This document shows, in pieces, positions 56,283-64,000 of a DNA stretch of 64,000 nucleotides. Below the pieces are notes generated by a model. That model saw only the letters and a list, made by a program, of their open reading frames with translations. It made no database searches and had not been told where the DNA came from. The position numbers and the translations under genes are program-made. Source of the DNA: Providencia zhijiangensis (GTDB lineage: Bacteria; Pseudomonadota; Gammaproteobacteria; Enterobacterales; Enterobacteriaceae). The stretch is from the NCBI RefSeq assembly GCF_030315915.2, contig NZ_CP135990.1, forward strand, positions 1,178,001 through 1,242,000, read 5' to 3'. Numbering within the stretch: the first letter of the stretch is position 1; the number at the start of each line of letters is the position of its first letter.

Positions 56283-58031
56283 ATGAATGATCAAGACCTA
56301 TCGACAAAGCAAACATTTAAGCGCCTATGGCCAACCATTGCGCCTTTTAAAATTGGATTAGTTGTTGCAGCAATTGCTCTTATCATCAACGCCGCAGGTG
56401 ATGCGTTTATGATTTCTTTACTGAAACCATTATTAGATGACGGTTTTGGTAAAGCGGATAACAACACACTGAAGTGGTTACCACTGGCAATTTTGGGCTT
56501 GATGGTCGTGCGTGGATCTTCAAGTTTCGTCTCTACATACTGCGTTTCTTGGGTGTCAGGAAAAGTAGTGATGAGTATGCGCCGCAAATTATTTGGTCAT
56601 ATGATGGGAATGCCGGTGAGCTATTTTGACCAGCAATCGACAGGGACTTTATTATCGCGTATTACCTATGATTCAGAGCAGGTCGCATCTTCGGCTTCCG
56701 GTGCTCTCATTACCATTATTCGCGAAGGCACTTATATCATCGCGTTATTTGGTATTATGTTTTATAACAGCTGGCAATTATCATTAATTTTGATCGCTAT
56801 TGCGCCAGTCGTTTCTATCACTATTCGGGTTGTTTCTAAGCGTTTTCGTAAAATCAGCAAAAACATGCAAACGGGTATGGGGCATGTGACGACGAGCGCT
56901 GAGCAGATGCTTAAAGGGCATAAAGAAGTCCTTATTTTTGGTGGTCAGAAAGTTGAAACTGAACGTTTTGATAAAGTCAGCAATAATATGCGCCGTCAAA
57001 ATATGAAGATGGTTAGCGCCTCCGCTATTTCTGACCCTATTGTTCAGATGATTGCCTCTTTTGCATTAGCATTTGTTTTGTACGCAGCAAGTTTCCCTGA
57101 AATTAAAGAGCAATTATCACCAGGTACGATTGGTGTCGTTTTCTCATCCATGTTTGCGTTAATGCGCCCACTTAAGTCTCTAACTAACGTGAATGCGCAA
57201 TTCCAGCGCGGAATGGCAGCATGCCAAACGTTATTTGCGATTTTAGATACTGAAAAAGAGAAAGATGAAGGAACGAAAGTTCTGACTCAAGTGAAAGGTG
57301 ATATTGAGTTCGACTCAGTGACGTTTACTTATCAAACCAAAGAGCATCCCGCACTAGAGGATGTTTCTTTTACGCTGCCTGCTGGTAAATCAGTTGCTTT
57401 AGTGGGGCGTTCAGGTTCCGGTAAATCCACCATCGCTAACTTAATAACCCGCTTCTATGATATCGATAAAGGCAGTATCCGTATTGATGGTCATGATATT
57501 CGTGATTACACCTTAGAATCTTTACGAAGCCAAGTCGCTCTCGTATCTCAGCATGTTTATTTATTCAATGATACTGTTGCGAATAATATTGCCTATGCGA
57601 CAGACGGGCGTTATAGCCGAGCAGAAATTGAAAAAGCTGCAGAAATGGCATACGCCATGGACTTTATCCAAAAATTGGATAAAGGCTTAGATACGATGAT
57701 TGGTGAAAATGGCGTGATGCTTTCCGGTGGTCAACGTCAACGTATTGCGATTGCTCGTGCATTATTACGTGATGCGCCAATCTTGATTTTAGATGAAGCG
57801 ACATCAGCATTAGATACTGAATCAGAGCGTGCAATTCAAGCCGCGTTAGACGAATTGCAGAAGAATAGAACTTCGCTTGTGATAGCTCACCGTTTATCCA
57901 CTATTGAAAATGCGGATCAAATCTTGGTTGTACAAGATGGGCATATCATTGAACGTGGTGACCACACAACGCTACTAGCCCAAAATGGGGCATACGCGCA
58001 ATTACATAGGATCCAATTTAAGAATGATTGA
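56283..58031 (+). CDS. msbA: MsbA, lipid A flippase
   Basis: A 582-residue homodimeric ABC exporter that flips core-lipid A across the inner membrane. It has six membrane helices (about 20-320) and an ATPase domain with Walker [10 protein letters not shown] near 377, signature LSGGQRQR near 481 and Walker [13 protein letters not shown]. It is 35 nt after ycaI and overlaps lpxK by 8 nt, so translation of the pair is coupled. Confidence 0.98.
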   Translation: MNDQDLSTKQTFKRLWPTIAPFKIGLVVAAIALIINAAGDAFMISLLKPLLDDGFGKADNNTLKWLPLAILGLMVVRGSSSFVSTYCVSWVSGKVVMSMRRKLFGHMMGMPVSYFDQQSTGTLLSRITYDSEQVASSASGALITIIREGTYIIALFGIMFYNSWQLSLILIAIAPVVSITIRVVSKRFRKISKNMQTGMGHVTTSAEQMLKGHKEVLIFGGQKVETERFDKVSNNMRRQNMKMVSASAISDPIVQMIASFALAFVLYAASFPEIKEQLSPGTIGVVFSSMFALMRPLKSLTNVNAQFQRGMAACQTLFAILDTEKEKDEGTKVLTQVKGDIEFDSVTFTYQTKEHPALEDVSFTLPAGKSVALVGRSGSGKSTIANLITRFYDIDKGSIRIDGHDIRDYTLESLRSQVALVSQHVYLFNDTVANNIAYATDGRYSRAEIEKAAEMAYAMDFIQKLDKGLDTMIGENGVMLSGGQRQRIAIARALLRDAPILILDEATSALDTESERAIQAALDELQKNRTSLVIAHRLSTIENADQILVVQDGHIIERGDHTTLLAQNGAYAQLHRIQFKND

Positions 58032-58998
58032 GCGAATTTGGTCCGGTAAGTCATGGCTCTATATTTTGTTGCTTCCGTTATCCTTTTTGTATGGATTGAT
58101 AACGTTAGTACGTCATATCGGCTATAAAACTGGACTTCTTCGCTCATGGAAAGCCCCTGTACCTGTTGTGGTTGTAGGGAATTTAACGGCAGGGGGAAAT
58201 GGAAAAACCCCTGTGGTTATTTGGCTAGTTGAATCGCTCATGAAACAAGGTGTTCATGTTGGGGTTGTTTCTCGTGGATATGGCGGGCAGTCTGACCATT
58301 ATCCGTTAGTACTAGACCAGACGACAACCACGGCAGTTGCAGGCGATGAGCCAGTTTTAATTTATCATCGCACTCATGCGCCTGTTGCAGTGGCACCAAA
58401 GCGTAGTGATGCAATTAAGGCATTACTCGATAATTTTCAATTAGATATTATTGTTACAGACGATGGTTTACAGCATTACGCATTGCAACGTGACTATGAA
58501 ATTGTCGTCATTGATGGGCAGCGTCGTTTTGGTAATGGCTGGTGGTTACCTGCGGGGCCAATGCGTGAACGTGCAGGGCGATTAAAAACAGTCAATGCCT
58601 TGATTGTAAATGGTGGTGTTCCTAACGCAAATGAAACACTGATGTCCCTAGAAGGGGATATGGCAGTGAACCTCATTTCAGGTGAAAAATGCTCGGTCAC
58701 TGAGCTTAACAATGTGGTTGCGATGGCGGGAATTGGTCATCCACCTCGTTTTTTCTCTTCTTTAGAAAGCAAGGGATTAACGCTTGTTAATACCCATGCG
58801 TTTTCCGATCATCAAGCTTATAGCCAGCAGCAACTCGTTTCTTTAGCAGAAAAAAATCAAAATTTGCTAATGACTGAAAAGGATGCGGTCAAATGTCATT
58901 CCTTCGCACAGGACAATTGGTGGTATCTTCCTGTGGAAGCGCAGTTTGATAAAATAGGCGAAAAACGAATCTTAAGTGAAATAAAATCACTTATCTGA
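58024..58998 (+). CDS. lpxK: LpxK, tetraacyldisaccharide 4'-kinase
   Basis: A 324-residue inner-membrane-associated kinase that adds the 4'-phosphate of lipid A. An N-terminal membrane helix ([19 protein letters not shown]) is followed by a P-loop [12 protein letters not shown] near 55 and [11 protein letters not shown] (near 145). The start at 58024 ([11 protein letters not shown]) overlaps the end of msbA; a longer frame inside msbA is not conserved. Confidence 0.97.
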   Translation: MIERIWSGKSWLYILLLPLSFLYGLITLVRHIGYKTGLLRSWKAPVPVVVVGNLTAGGNGKTPVVIWLVESLMKQGVHVGVVSRGYGGQSDHYPLVLDQTTTTAVAGDEPVLIYHRTHAPVAVAPKRSDAIKALLDNFQLDIIVTDDGLQHYALQRDYEIVVIDGQRRFGNGWWLPAGPMRERAGRLKTVNALIVNGGVPNANETLMSLEGDMAVNLISGEKCSVTELNNVVAMAGIGHPPRFFSSLESKGLTLVNTHAFSDHQAYSQQQLVSLAEKNQNLLMTEKDAVKCHSFAQDNWWYLPVEAQFDKIGEKRILSEIKSLI

Positions 58999-59454
58999 AA
59001 TAAAACCGCTTGCTTTTAGGATTAATTTCAGATAATAATACCTGCAATGTGATGCAGATCTACTTATTATGTACCAAGTTGCAATACATTAATAAGTGGA
59101 TTATTTGCTAGCTTTAATTTTACGACCCGTTCTTGAGTTAGTCACTTATCCTCGCAATACACTACTTACTCTACTATTTCGTGTTGTCATCATAATGTCA
59201 AAATAGACTGTTAAGTTCACGGTAAATGTGTGGTGCCTGAAACCTACACTTGGGTCGTTATAAGATATGCATAAACATTTGATGCATAAATTGGTTAAGT
59301 TAATTACTCTTAATTATGTTAATAGATTGGCTTGAATAGATAGGTCAGAATGAACTGATCGAAATAAATAGTTCAGCAAAATAAATGGAATAACGTGTAG
59401 AGAGTAATGATACAAATATAAAAAATTGTTCTCGGAACAAGAAGGAGTTTCAAT
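58999..59454. other. Intergenic region lpxK to csp gene
   Basis: A 456-nt AT-rich gap where E. coli carries ycaQ. It probably contains a long 5' leader for the cold-shock gene, as is common for csp genes. A TGAACT/AGTTCA inverted repeat (about 59351-59375) and GTTCTCGGAAC just before the ribosome-binding site are seen. No gene was seen. Confidence 0.5.
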
Positions 59455-59670
59455 ATGAATTTTCAATTACATATGGGCCAAGTTAAATGGTTTGACGCAA
59501 AAGAAGGTTACGGTTTTATTTCACCTCGTAATGGTGGCGATGATATCTTCGTAACAACCAAATCAATTGCGAATAAAAAAATCAAATCTTTATCTGAAGG
59601 TCAAAACGTCGAGTTCTCTGTTACTCGTAATTCAGATGGCATAACGGCAAGAGACGTTATCGCTTACTAA
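59455..59670 (+). CDS. Divergent cold-shock domain protein
   Basis: A 71-residue single cold-shock domain protein (QVKWFDAKEGYGFISPRNGG). RNP1 is KEGYGFI; RNP2 is DIFVTT, in which the usual FVHF aromatic/His pair is replaced by FVTT. It has AAGGAG 7-11 nt upstream and stands alone between lpxK and ycaR. RNA binding may be weaker or of altered specificity. It is not a close match to any E. coli Csp by name. Confidence 0.85.
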   Translation: MNFQLHMGQVKWFDAKEGYGFISPRNGGDDIFVTTKSIANKKIKSLSEGQNVEFSVTRNSDGITARDVIAY

Positions 59671-59812
59671 TTGAATTCTTAACATAAATATTTCTCCTGC
59701 ACTATCCTCTCATTCTTCGCAGGAGATCTTAATAAGCAAGAATAGAGTTAACGGTGATACCTGCATGTGATATCCTGACGCCAAGTGAGTTTAAATCCAT
59801 TTGGGAGAAAAC

Positions 59813-59992
59813 ATGGATCACCGTTTACTTGAAATTGTTGCTTGCCCATCCTGTCACGGCAAACTAAGTTACAACAAAGAAAACCTCGAATTAATCTGCA
59901 AGTTTGATCATCTCGCCTTTCCTGTTCGCGATGGCATCCCCGTTTTACTTGAGAACGAAGCGCGTAAAGTTGCTTTAGACGAAGGACTGTAA
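59813..59992 (+). CDS. ycaR: YcaR, Trm112-family protein
   Basis: A 59-residue Trm112-like protein starting [18 protein letters not shown] with a CPSC zinc-knuckle-like pair and the hydrophobic tail [11 protein letters not shown]. The ATG at 59813 has GGGAGAAA upstream; a longer TTG-initiated frame is unnecessary. The function is uncertain. It is 4 nt before kdsB and probably co-translated. Confidence 0.93.
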   Translation: MDHRLLEIVACPSCHGKLSYNKENLELICKFDHLAFPVRDGIPVLLENEARKVALDEGL

Positions 59993-59996
59993 TCCT

Positions 59997-60743
59997 ATGT
60001 TTACCGTCATTATTCCTGCGCGTTACGCTTCAACACGATTACCGGGTAAGCCTTTAGCAGATATTCACGGTAAACCGATGGTTGTTCGAGTCATGGAGCA
60101 AGCGATTAAATCAGGTGCTAGCCGAGTCATTATTGCAACTGACCATCCAGATGTCGCTGCCGCGGTCATTGCAGCGGGAGGGGAAGCTTGTATGACTAAC
60201 CCCGATCATCAATCTGGTACGGAACGTTTGGCTGAAGTGATTGACACTTACGGCTTTTCCGATGATGAAATTATTGTCAATGTGCAAGGTGATGAACCGC
60301 TGATCCCACCTGAAATTATTCGCCAAGTCGCTCATAATTTGCAAGGTAGTCAGGCAAATATGGGAACACTCGCCGTCCCCATTCATAGTGCACAAGAAGC
60401 CTTTAATCCGAATGCAGTGAAGGTGGTAATGGACAAAGACGGTTATGCGCTCTATTTTTCTCGAGCGACAATTCCGTGGGATAGAGACCAATTTGCAAAG
60501 AGCAAAGAGACTATTGGTGATACTTTCTTGCGTCACATTGGTATCTACGCTTATCGCGCGGGTTTTATTCGCCGTTATATCGCTTGGGATGCCAGCCCAT
60601 TAGAGAAAATCGAGATGCTAGAGCAGCTTCGCGTGCTTTGGTATGGTGAAAAAATTCATGTGGCGGTTGCTGAAAAAGCACCAGGCGCAGGAGTGGATAC
60701 ACCAGAAGATCTTGAATTGGTAAGACAAGAATTTCAGCCATAA
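59997..60743 (+). CDS. kdsB: KdsB, CMP-KDO synthetase
   Basis: A 248-residue cytidylyltransferase that activates KDO for lipopolysaccharide. It has the nucleotide-binding [16 protein letters not shown] motif at the N-terminus and [11 protein letters not shown] near 98. It is the same length as the E. coli enzyme and lies in the ycaR-kdsB pair. Confidence 0.98.
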   Translation: MFTVIIPARYASTRLPGKPLADIHGKPMVVRVMEQAIKSGASRVIIATDHPDVAAAVIAAGGEACMTNPDHQSGTERLAEVIDTYGFSDDEIIVNVQGDEPLIPPEIIRQVAHNLQGSQANMGTLAVPIHSAQEAFNPNAVKVVMDKDGYALYFSRATIPWDRDQFAKSKETIGDTFLRHIGIYAYRAGFIRRYIAWDASPLEKIEMLEQLRVLWYGEKIHVAVAEKAPGAGVDTPEDLELVRQEFQP

Positions 60744-60775
60744 TTTCCGGTGTGAATAATGGTCTGATAAAACAC

Positions 60776-60802
60776 GGGGAAGCTGAATAAGTTTCCCCTT
60801 TT
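60776..60802. terminator. kdsB/elyC terminator
   Basis: GGGGAA pairs with TTCCCC across an 11-nt loop, followed on the plus strand by TTTTG, between convergent genes. Confidence 0.75.
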
Positions 60803-60805
60803 GTT

Positions 60806-61612
60806 TTACTCGGCCTGATTATCTTCAATTGTCTGGGTATTATCGGGCTTTAAGTGCCACCAAATTGAACCAATGAGCTCATACCATGCTCGTTCGCTGT
60901 GACTAAAATAGAATGCGGAAGGAATGTAACGCTCCCAAGGATTCAAATCACTGGTGATCACCAATTGATTGGCTGGCGCTGGATAAGGCTGCATTCCACG
61001 ACTGGTAAACATTTTCACCGCGCGGGGTAAATGATTCGCTGAGGTCACTAACAAGAACGGCTGCTTACCAATAATTTTTTCCACTTCATACGCCTCTTCT
61101 TGCGTATCTTTCGGTTCGGTTAGCGGGATTGTATCTGTCGCTGGAACCCCTAAAGATTGAGCGACCATAGATGCGACTTCAGCGCTACTGATTGGGCTAC
61201 TGGCTTTACCTCCAGTAAAAATCAATTTGCTACCTGGATGTTGCAGATAAAGACGTACCCCTTCAGTGACTCGAGGCAAGCTGTTACTGAGCAAATTCGA
61301 ACTAGGACTCCAATCAGGGTTATAGGTAAATCCACCTCCCAAAACCACAATATACTTTATCTCTTTAGGTGGATTGGTGGTGATAAGCTCATAACGTTTA
61401 TCATACGGGCCTTCAACGGGCGCCAGTAACCTATCAGAAATAGGTTGTAGCCCTAATAGCGCGATGATAACAAGGCTTAATGTCACTAAGGATTTTCCAC
61501 TTTTTTGCCAACGGGTAAACCATAATAAAATCAGCCCAATTACCCCAATAATCAATAATAAGGGCAGAGGCATTAACAGCGAGCCAAGGTATTTTTTAAG
61601 CAGAAATAACAT
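60806..61612 (-). CDS. elyC: ElyC, envelope biogenesis factor (DUF218)
   Basis: A 268-residue inner-membrane protein with two N-terminal membrane segments (about 10-30 and 38-55) and a periplasmic DUF218 domain (about 85-245, with YIVVLGGGFTYN and LIFTGGKASSPISSAEV). In E. coli ElyC supports peptidoglycan assembly and undecaprenyl-phosphate use at low temperature. It is convergent with kdsB and divergent from cmoM, as in E. coli, where ycbJ also intervenes. Confidence 0.92.
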   Translation of the reverse strand: MLFLLKKYLGSLLMPLPLLLIIGVIGLILLWFTRWQKSGKSLVTLSLVIIALLGLQPISDRLLAPVEGPYDKRYELITTNPPKEIKYIVVLGGGFTYNPDWSPSSNLLSNSLPRVTEGVRLYLQHPGSKLIFTGGKASSPISSAEVASMVAQSLGVPATDTIPLTEPKDTQEEAYEVEKIIGKQPFLLVTSANHLPRAVKMFTSRGMQPYPAPANQLVITSDLNPWERYIPSAFYFSHSERAWYELIGSIWWHLKPDNTQTIEDNQAE

Positions 61613-61795
61613 AGAAAGCCTGTCATGAAGATAATGTAAGCGAATAGGGTCAAATGTAGCTGCATCAGTAATAAAATGCTATGCAAAATAAATCGGATAC
61701 AAAATAAAGTACTATGCAAAAACAGCTAGATTATCTGTTATAATTCCTGGTTTTGATATGCTGTAAATAACTCATGATAGGTAACTGGAACGCAG

Positions 61796-62584
61796 ATGGC
61801 AGACCGCAACTTTGATGATATTGTCGATAAATTTGCAAAAAATATTTATGGAACGACAAAAGGAAAAATTCGCGAAGCGGTAGTTTGGCAAGATCTTACC
61901 CAGTTACTGGAAACGCATTTTCAAGGCCAAACATTACGTATATTAGATGCGGGCGGCGGAGAAGGGCATTTTTCTCGTCAATTAGCCGCAATGGGTCATC
62001 AGGTTATTCTTTGCGATTTATCCGAAGAAATGTTAGAACGGGCATCGGTGCTTGCTGATGAACAAGGAATTAGCGAGAATATCAGCTTTGTTCACTGCGC
62101 CGTTCAAGATATCGCTCAACACCTTGATGAACCAGTTGATTTTGTCTTGTTTCATGCGGTACTTGAATGGATTAGCGACCAGAAATATGCATTAGAGCAA
62201 TTGGCAGAGATTATCAGACCGGAAGGCATATTTTCTGTCATGTTCTATAATGCAAATGGCTTGGTGATGCGTAATGCAATTTTAGGTAATTTTCATCTCG
62301 CAACTCCTCATATCCAGCGTCGTCGCAAACGTTCATTATCGCCACAGAACCCGCTTTTCCCTCAACAGGTTGATGAGTGGCTTATTGGTTGTGGTATGGA
62401 TATTTTAGGCAAAAGTGGCGTCAGAGTGTTCCATGATTATTTGCAAAGTAGACAATTACAACAAAAAGACTTTCCAGCGTTATTGGCGCTTGAACAACAA
62501 TATTGTCGTGAAGAGCCCTATATCAGTATGGGGCGATATATTCATGTCATGGCACGCAAACAAACCCAAAAGGACGATTTATGA
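61796..62584 (+). CDS. cmoM: CmoM, tRNA 5-carboxymethoxyuridine methyltransferase
   Basis: A 262-residue class I SAM-dependent methyltransferase (formerly SmtA). The SAM motif I is [17 protein letters not shown] near 48, and motif II is [12 protein letters not shown]. It methylates cmo5U34 of some tRNAs to mcmo5U. It overlaps mukF by 4 nt (ATGA) and is first in the cmoM-mukF-mukE-mukB unit. Confidence 0.95.
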   Translation: MADRNFDDIVDKFAKNIYGTTKGKIREAVVWQDLTQLLETHFQGQTLRILDAGGGEGHFSRQLAAMGHQVILCDLSEEMLERASVLADEQGISENISFVHCAVQDIAQHLDEPVDFVLFHAVLEWISDQKYALEQLAEIIRPEGIFSVMFYNANGLVMRNAILGNFHLATPHIQRRRKRSLSPQNPLFPQQVDEWLIGCGMDILGKSGVRVFHDYLQSRQLQQKDFPALLALEQQYCREEPYISMGRYIHVMARKQTQKDDL

Positions 62585-63906
62585 GTGATTTTTCCCAGAC
62601 CGTCCCTGAACTCGTGTCTTGGGCACGAAAAAATGATTTTGCGATTTCCCTACCCGCAGAGCGCCTAGCATTTTTGCTGGCCGTCGCAGTACTTAACAGT
62701 GAGCGGGTTAACGGTGAAATGAGTGAAGGGGAGCTGGTGGATGCGTTTCGAGAAGTGTGCAAAGGCTTCGAACAAACCACCGAATCACTGGCAGTCAGAG
62801 CGAACAACGCCATCAATGACATGGTTCGCCAAAAAATATTTAACCGCTTTGCCAGCGACATTGTCGAAGGAAATGCGATTTATCGTCTAACGCCACTCGG
62901 TATTGGCATTAGTGATTACTATATTCGTCAACGCGAATTTTCGACATTAAGATTGTCGATGCAGTTATCGATTGTGGCGGGAGAGCTACAACGTGCAGCG
63001 GAATCAGCCGAAGAAGGTGGTGATGAATTTTATTGGCACCGTCATGTTTTTGCGCCATTAAAATATTCAGTCGCTGAAATTTTTGACAGTATTGACCTGT
63101 CACAGCGAATTATGGATGAGCAACAAAACAGCGTTAAAGATGATATTGCTGCACTGTTAAACCAAGACTGGCAGGCGGCAATTGCTAACTGTGAGCAGCT
63201 ACTTTCTGAAACGTCCGGCACATTAAGAGAATTACAAGATACTTTAGAAGCGGCTGGCGATAAGCTACAGGCAAACTTACTACGTATTCAAGAAGCTAAC
63301 ATGAATGCGCCGCAGTTCTCGGAAATGGTCGACCGACTAATCTTTGATTTGCAAAACAAGCTAGACCGTATTGTGAGCTGGGGGCAGCAATCCATTGACT
63401 TATGGATTGGTTATGACCGACATGTTCACAAATTTATCCGTACAGCGATTGATATGGATAAAAACCGTATATTTTCCCAACGTTTACGTCAATCTGTACA
63501 GCAGTACCTCGATAGCCCTTGGGCACTCACCTATGCCAATGCGGATAGGCTTTTTGATATGCGTGATGAGGAGCTGGCACTTCATGATCAAGAGGTGATG
63601 GGGGAACTTCCACCTGATCTAGAATTTGAAGAGTTCAGTGAACTTAATGACCAATTAGCGGCGTTAATCGAAGCGCAACTTGCGTTCTATAAAACGGATA
63701 ACAAACCGCTGGATGTCGGTCACGTATTACAGAGTTATCTGACGCAATACCCGCAGAAACGCCATTTTGACGTTGCGCGTATTATTATCGATCAGGCTGT
63801 AAAACTAGGTATCGCAGAGGCTGATCTGGCGGGATTACCGGCAGAATGGCGCGCTATTAATGATCACGGAGCCAAGGTACAGGCACATGTCATCGACAAA
63901 TATTGA
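62581..63906 (+). CDS. mukF: MukF, kleisin of the MukBEF condensin
   Basis: A 441-residue kleisin: an N-terminal winged-helix dimerisation domain (about 1-120), a helical middle region, an acidic linker (about 295-350) and a C-terminal winged helix that contacts the MukB head. MukBEF compacts and segregates the chromosome in Enterobacterales. Its 3' end overlaps mukE by 20 nt. Confidence 0.97.
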   Translation: MSDFSQTVPELVSWARKNDFAISLPAERLAFLLAVAVLNSERVNGEMSEGELVDAFREVCKGFEQTTESLAVRANNAINDMVRQKIFNRFASDIVEGNAIYRLTPLGIGISDYYIRQREFSTLRLSMQLSIVAGELQRAAESAEEGGDEFYWHRHVFAPLKYSVAEIFDSIDLSQRIMDEQQNSVKDDIAALLNQDWQAAIANCEQLLSETSGTLRELQDTLEAAGDKLQANLLRIQEANMNAPQFSEMVDRLIFDLQNKLDRIVSWGQQSIDLWIGYDRHVHKFIRTAIDMDKNRIFSQRLRQSVQQYLDSPWALTYANADRLFDMRDEELALHDQEVMGELPPDLEFEEFSELNDQLAALIEAQLAFYKTDNKPLDVGHVLQSYLTQYPQKRHFDVARIIIDQAVKLGIAEADLAGLPAEWRAINDHGAKVQAHVIDKY

Positions 63907-64000
63907 ACAATTTATGCCAGTTAAACTGGCTCAAGCACTAGCTAACCCTATTTTTCCTGAGCTGGACAGCCAACTGCGTGCTGGTCGCCATATTAGTATT
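63887..64000 (+). CDS. mukE: MukE (5' end only)
   Basis: The first 38 codons are in the window, starting [20 protein letters not shown], which matches the E. coli MukE N-terminus. It begins inside the end of mukF, as expected for the coupled mukF-mukE-mukB operon. The gene runs off the right edge. Confidence 0.95.
   Translation, partial: MSSTNIEQFMPVKLAQALANPIFPELDSQLRAGRHISI

Overview
The window is chromosomal DNA of a moderately AT-rich member of the Enterobacterales. Its protein sequences, the CcmA-type bactofilin next to fur, and the gene order around macB-cspD-clpSA-infA, cydDC-trxB-lrp-ftsK-lolA-rarA-serS, focA-pflBA, serC-aroA-cmk-rpsA-ihfB, msbA-lpxK-kdsB and mukFE point to Morganellaceae, most likely Providencia or a close relative of Proteus. 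The genus is inferred from recognised sequences and composition, not from a search.

Layout. 1-1410: 3' part of macB. 1.8-6.0 kb: an accessory cluster (NCS1 permease, nitrilase-family amidohydrolase, IclR regulator, DUF1177 protein) lying where Escherichia coli has macB directly next to cspD. 6.1-18.3 kb: cspD, clpS, clpA, infA, aat, cydC, cydD, a DUF4153 membrane protein, trxB, lrp. 18.7-25.8 kb: ftsK, lolA, rarA, serS. 26-33.3 kb: a small-family membrane protein, the anaerobic pyruvate/formate block pflA-pflB-focA (all on the minus strand, with an FNR box upstream) and ycaO. 33.5-47.8 kb: ansB, ccmA (bactofilin), fur, fldA, ybfE, a type I secretion locus, ybfF, seqA, pgm. This block sits between ycaO and serC, which are near each other in E. 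coli, so the backbone is rearranged relative to E. coli. 48.1-64 kb: serC, aroA, cmk, rpsA, ihfB, comEC (ycaI), msbA, lpxK, a divergent cold-shock protein, ycaR, kdsB, elyC, cmoM, mukF and the start of mukE.

The most notable accessory feature is the type I secretion locus (37.5-44.3 kb). It has the order ABC transporter - HlyD adaptor - ABC transporter, which is characteristic of MARTX toxin exporters (rtxB-rtxD-rtxE). No toxin gene is present, and the first ABC gene is split by a 1,249-bp IS3-family element with 26-bp imperfect terminal repeats and a 3-bp target duplication (ATC). Removing the element in silico restores a continuous 697-codon frame, so the disruption looks recent.

Two regulatory observations stand out. 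A perfect 16-bp palindrome TGCGA-AGCGCT-TCGCA lies upstream of comEC and matches the CRP-S (Sxy-dependent) competence site consensus. A palindrome AGTTCCA-N5-TGGAACT lies upstream of the permease-nitrilase-IclR operon and is a candidate operator for the IclR regulator encoded there. The permease/nitrilase/IclR/DUF1177 cluster is the best candidate for an undescribed pathway. Most of the rest is conserved housekeeping sequence. I saw no tRNA, rRNA or CRISPR array.
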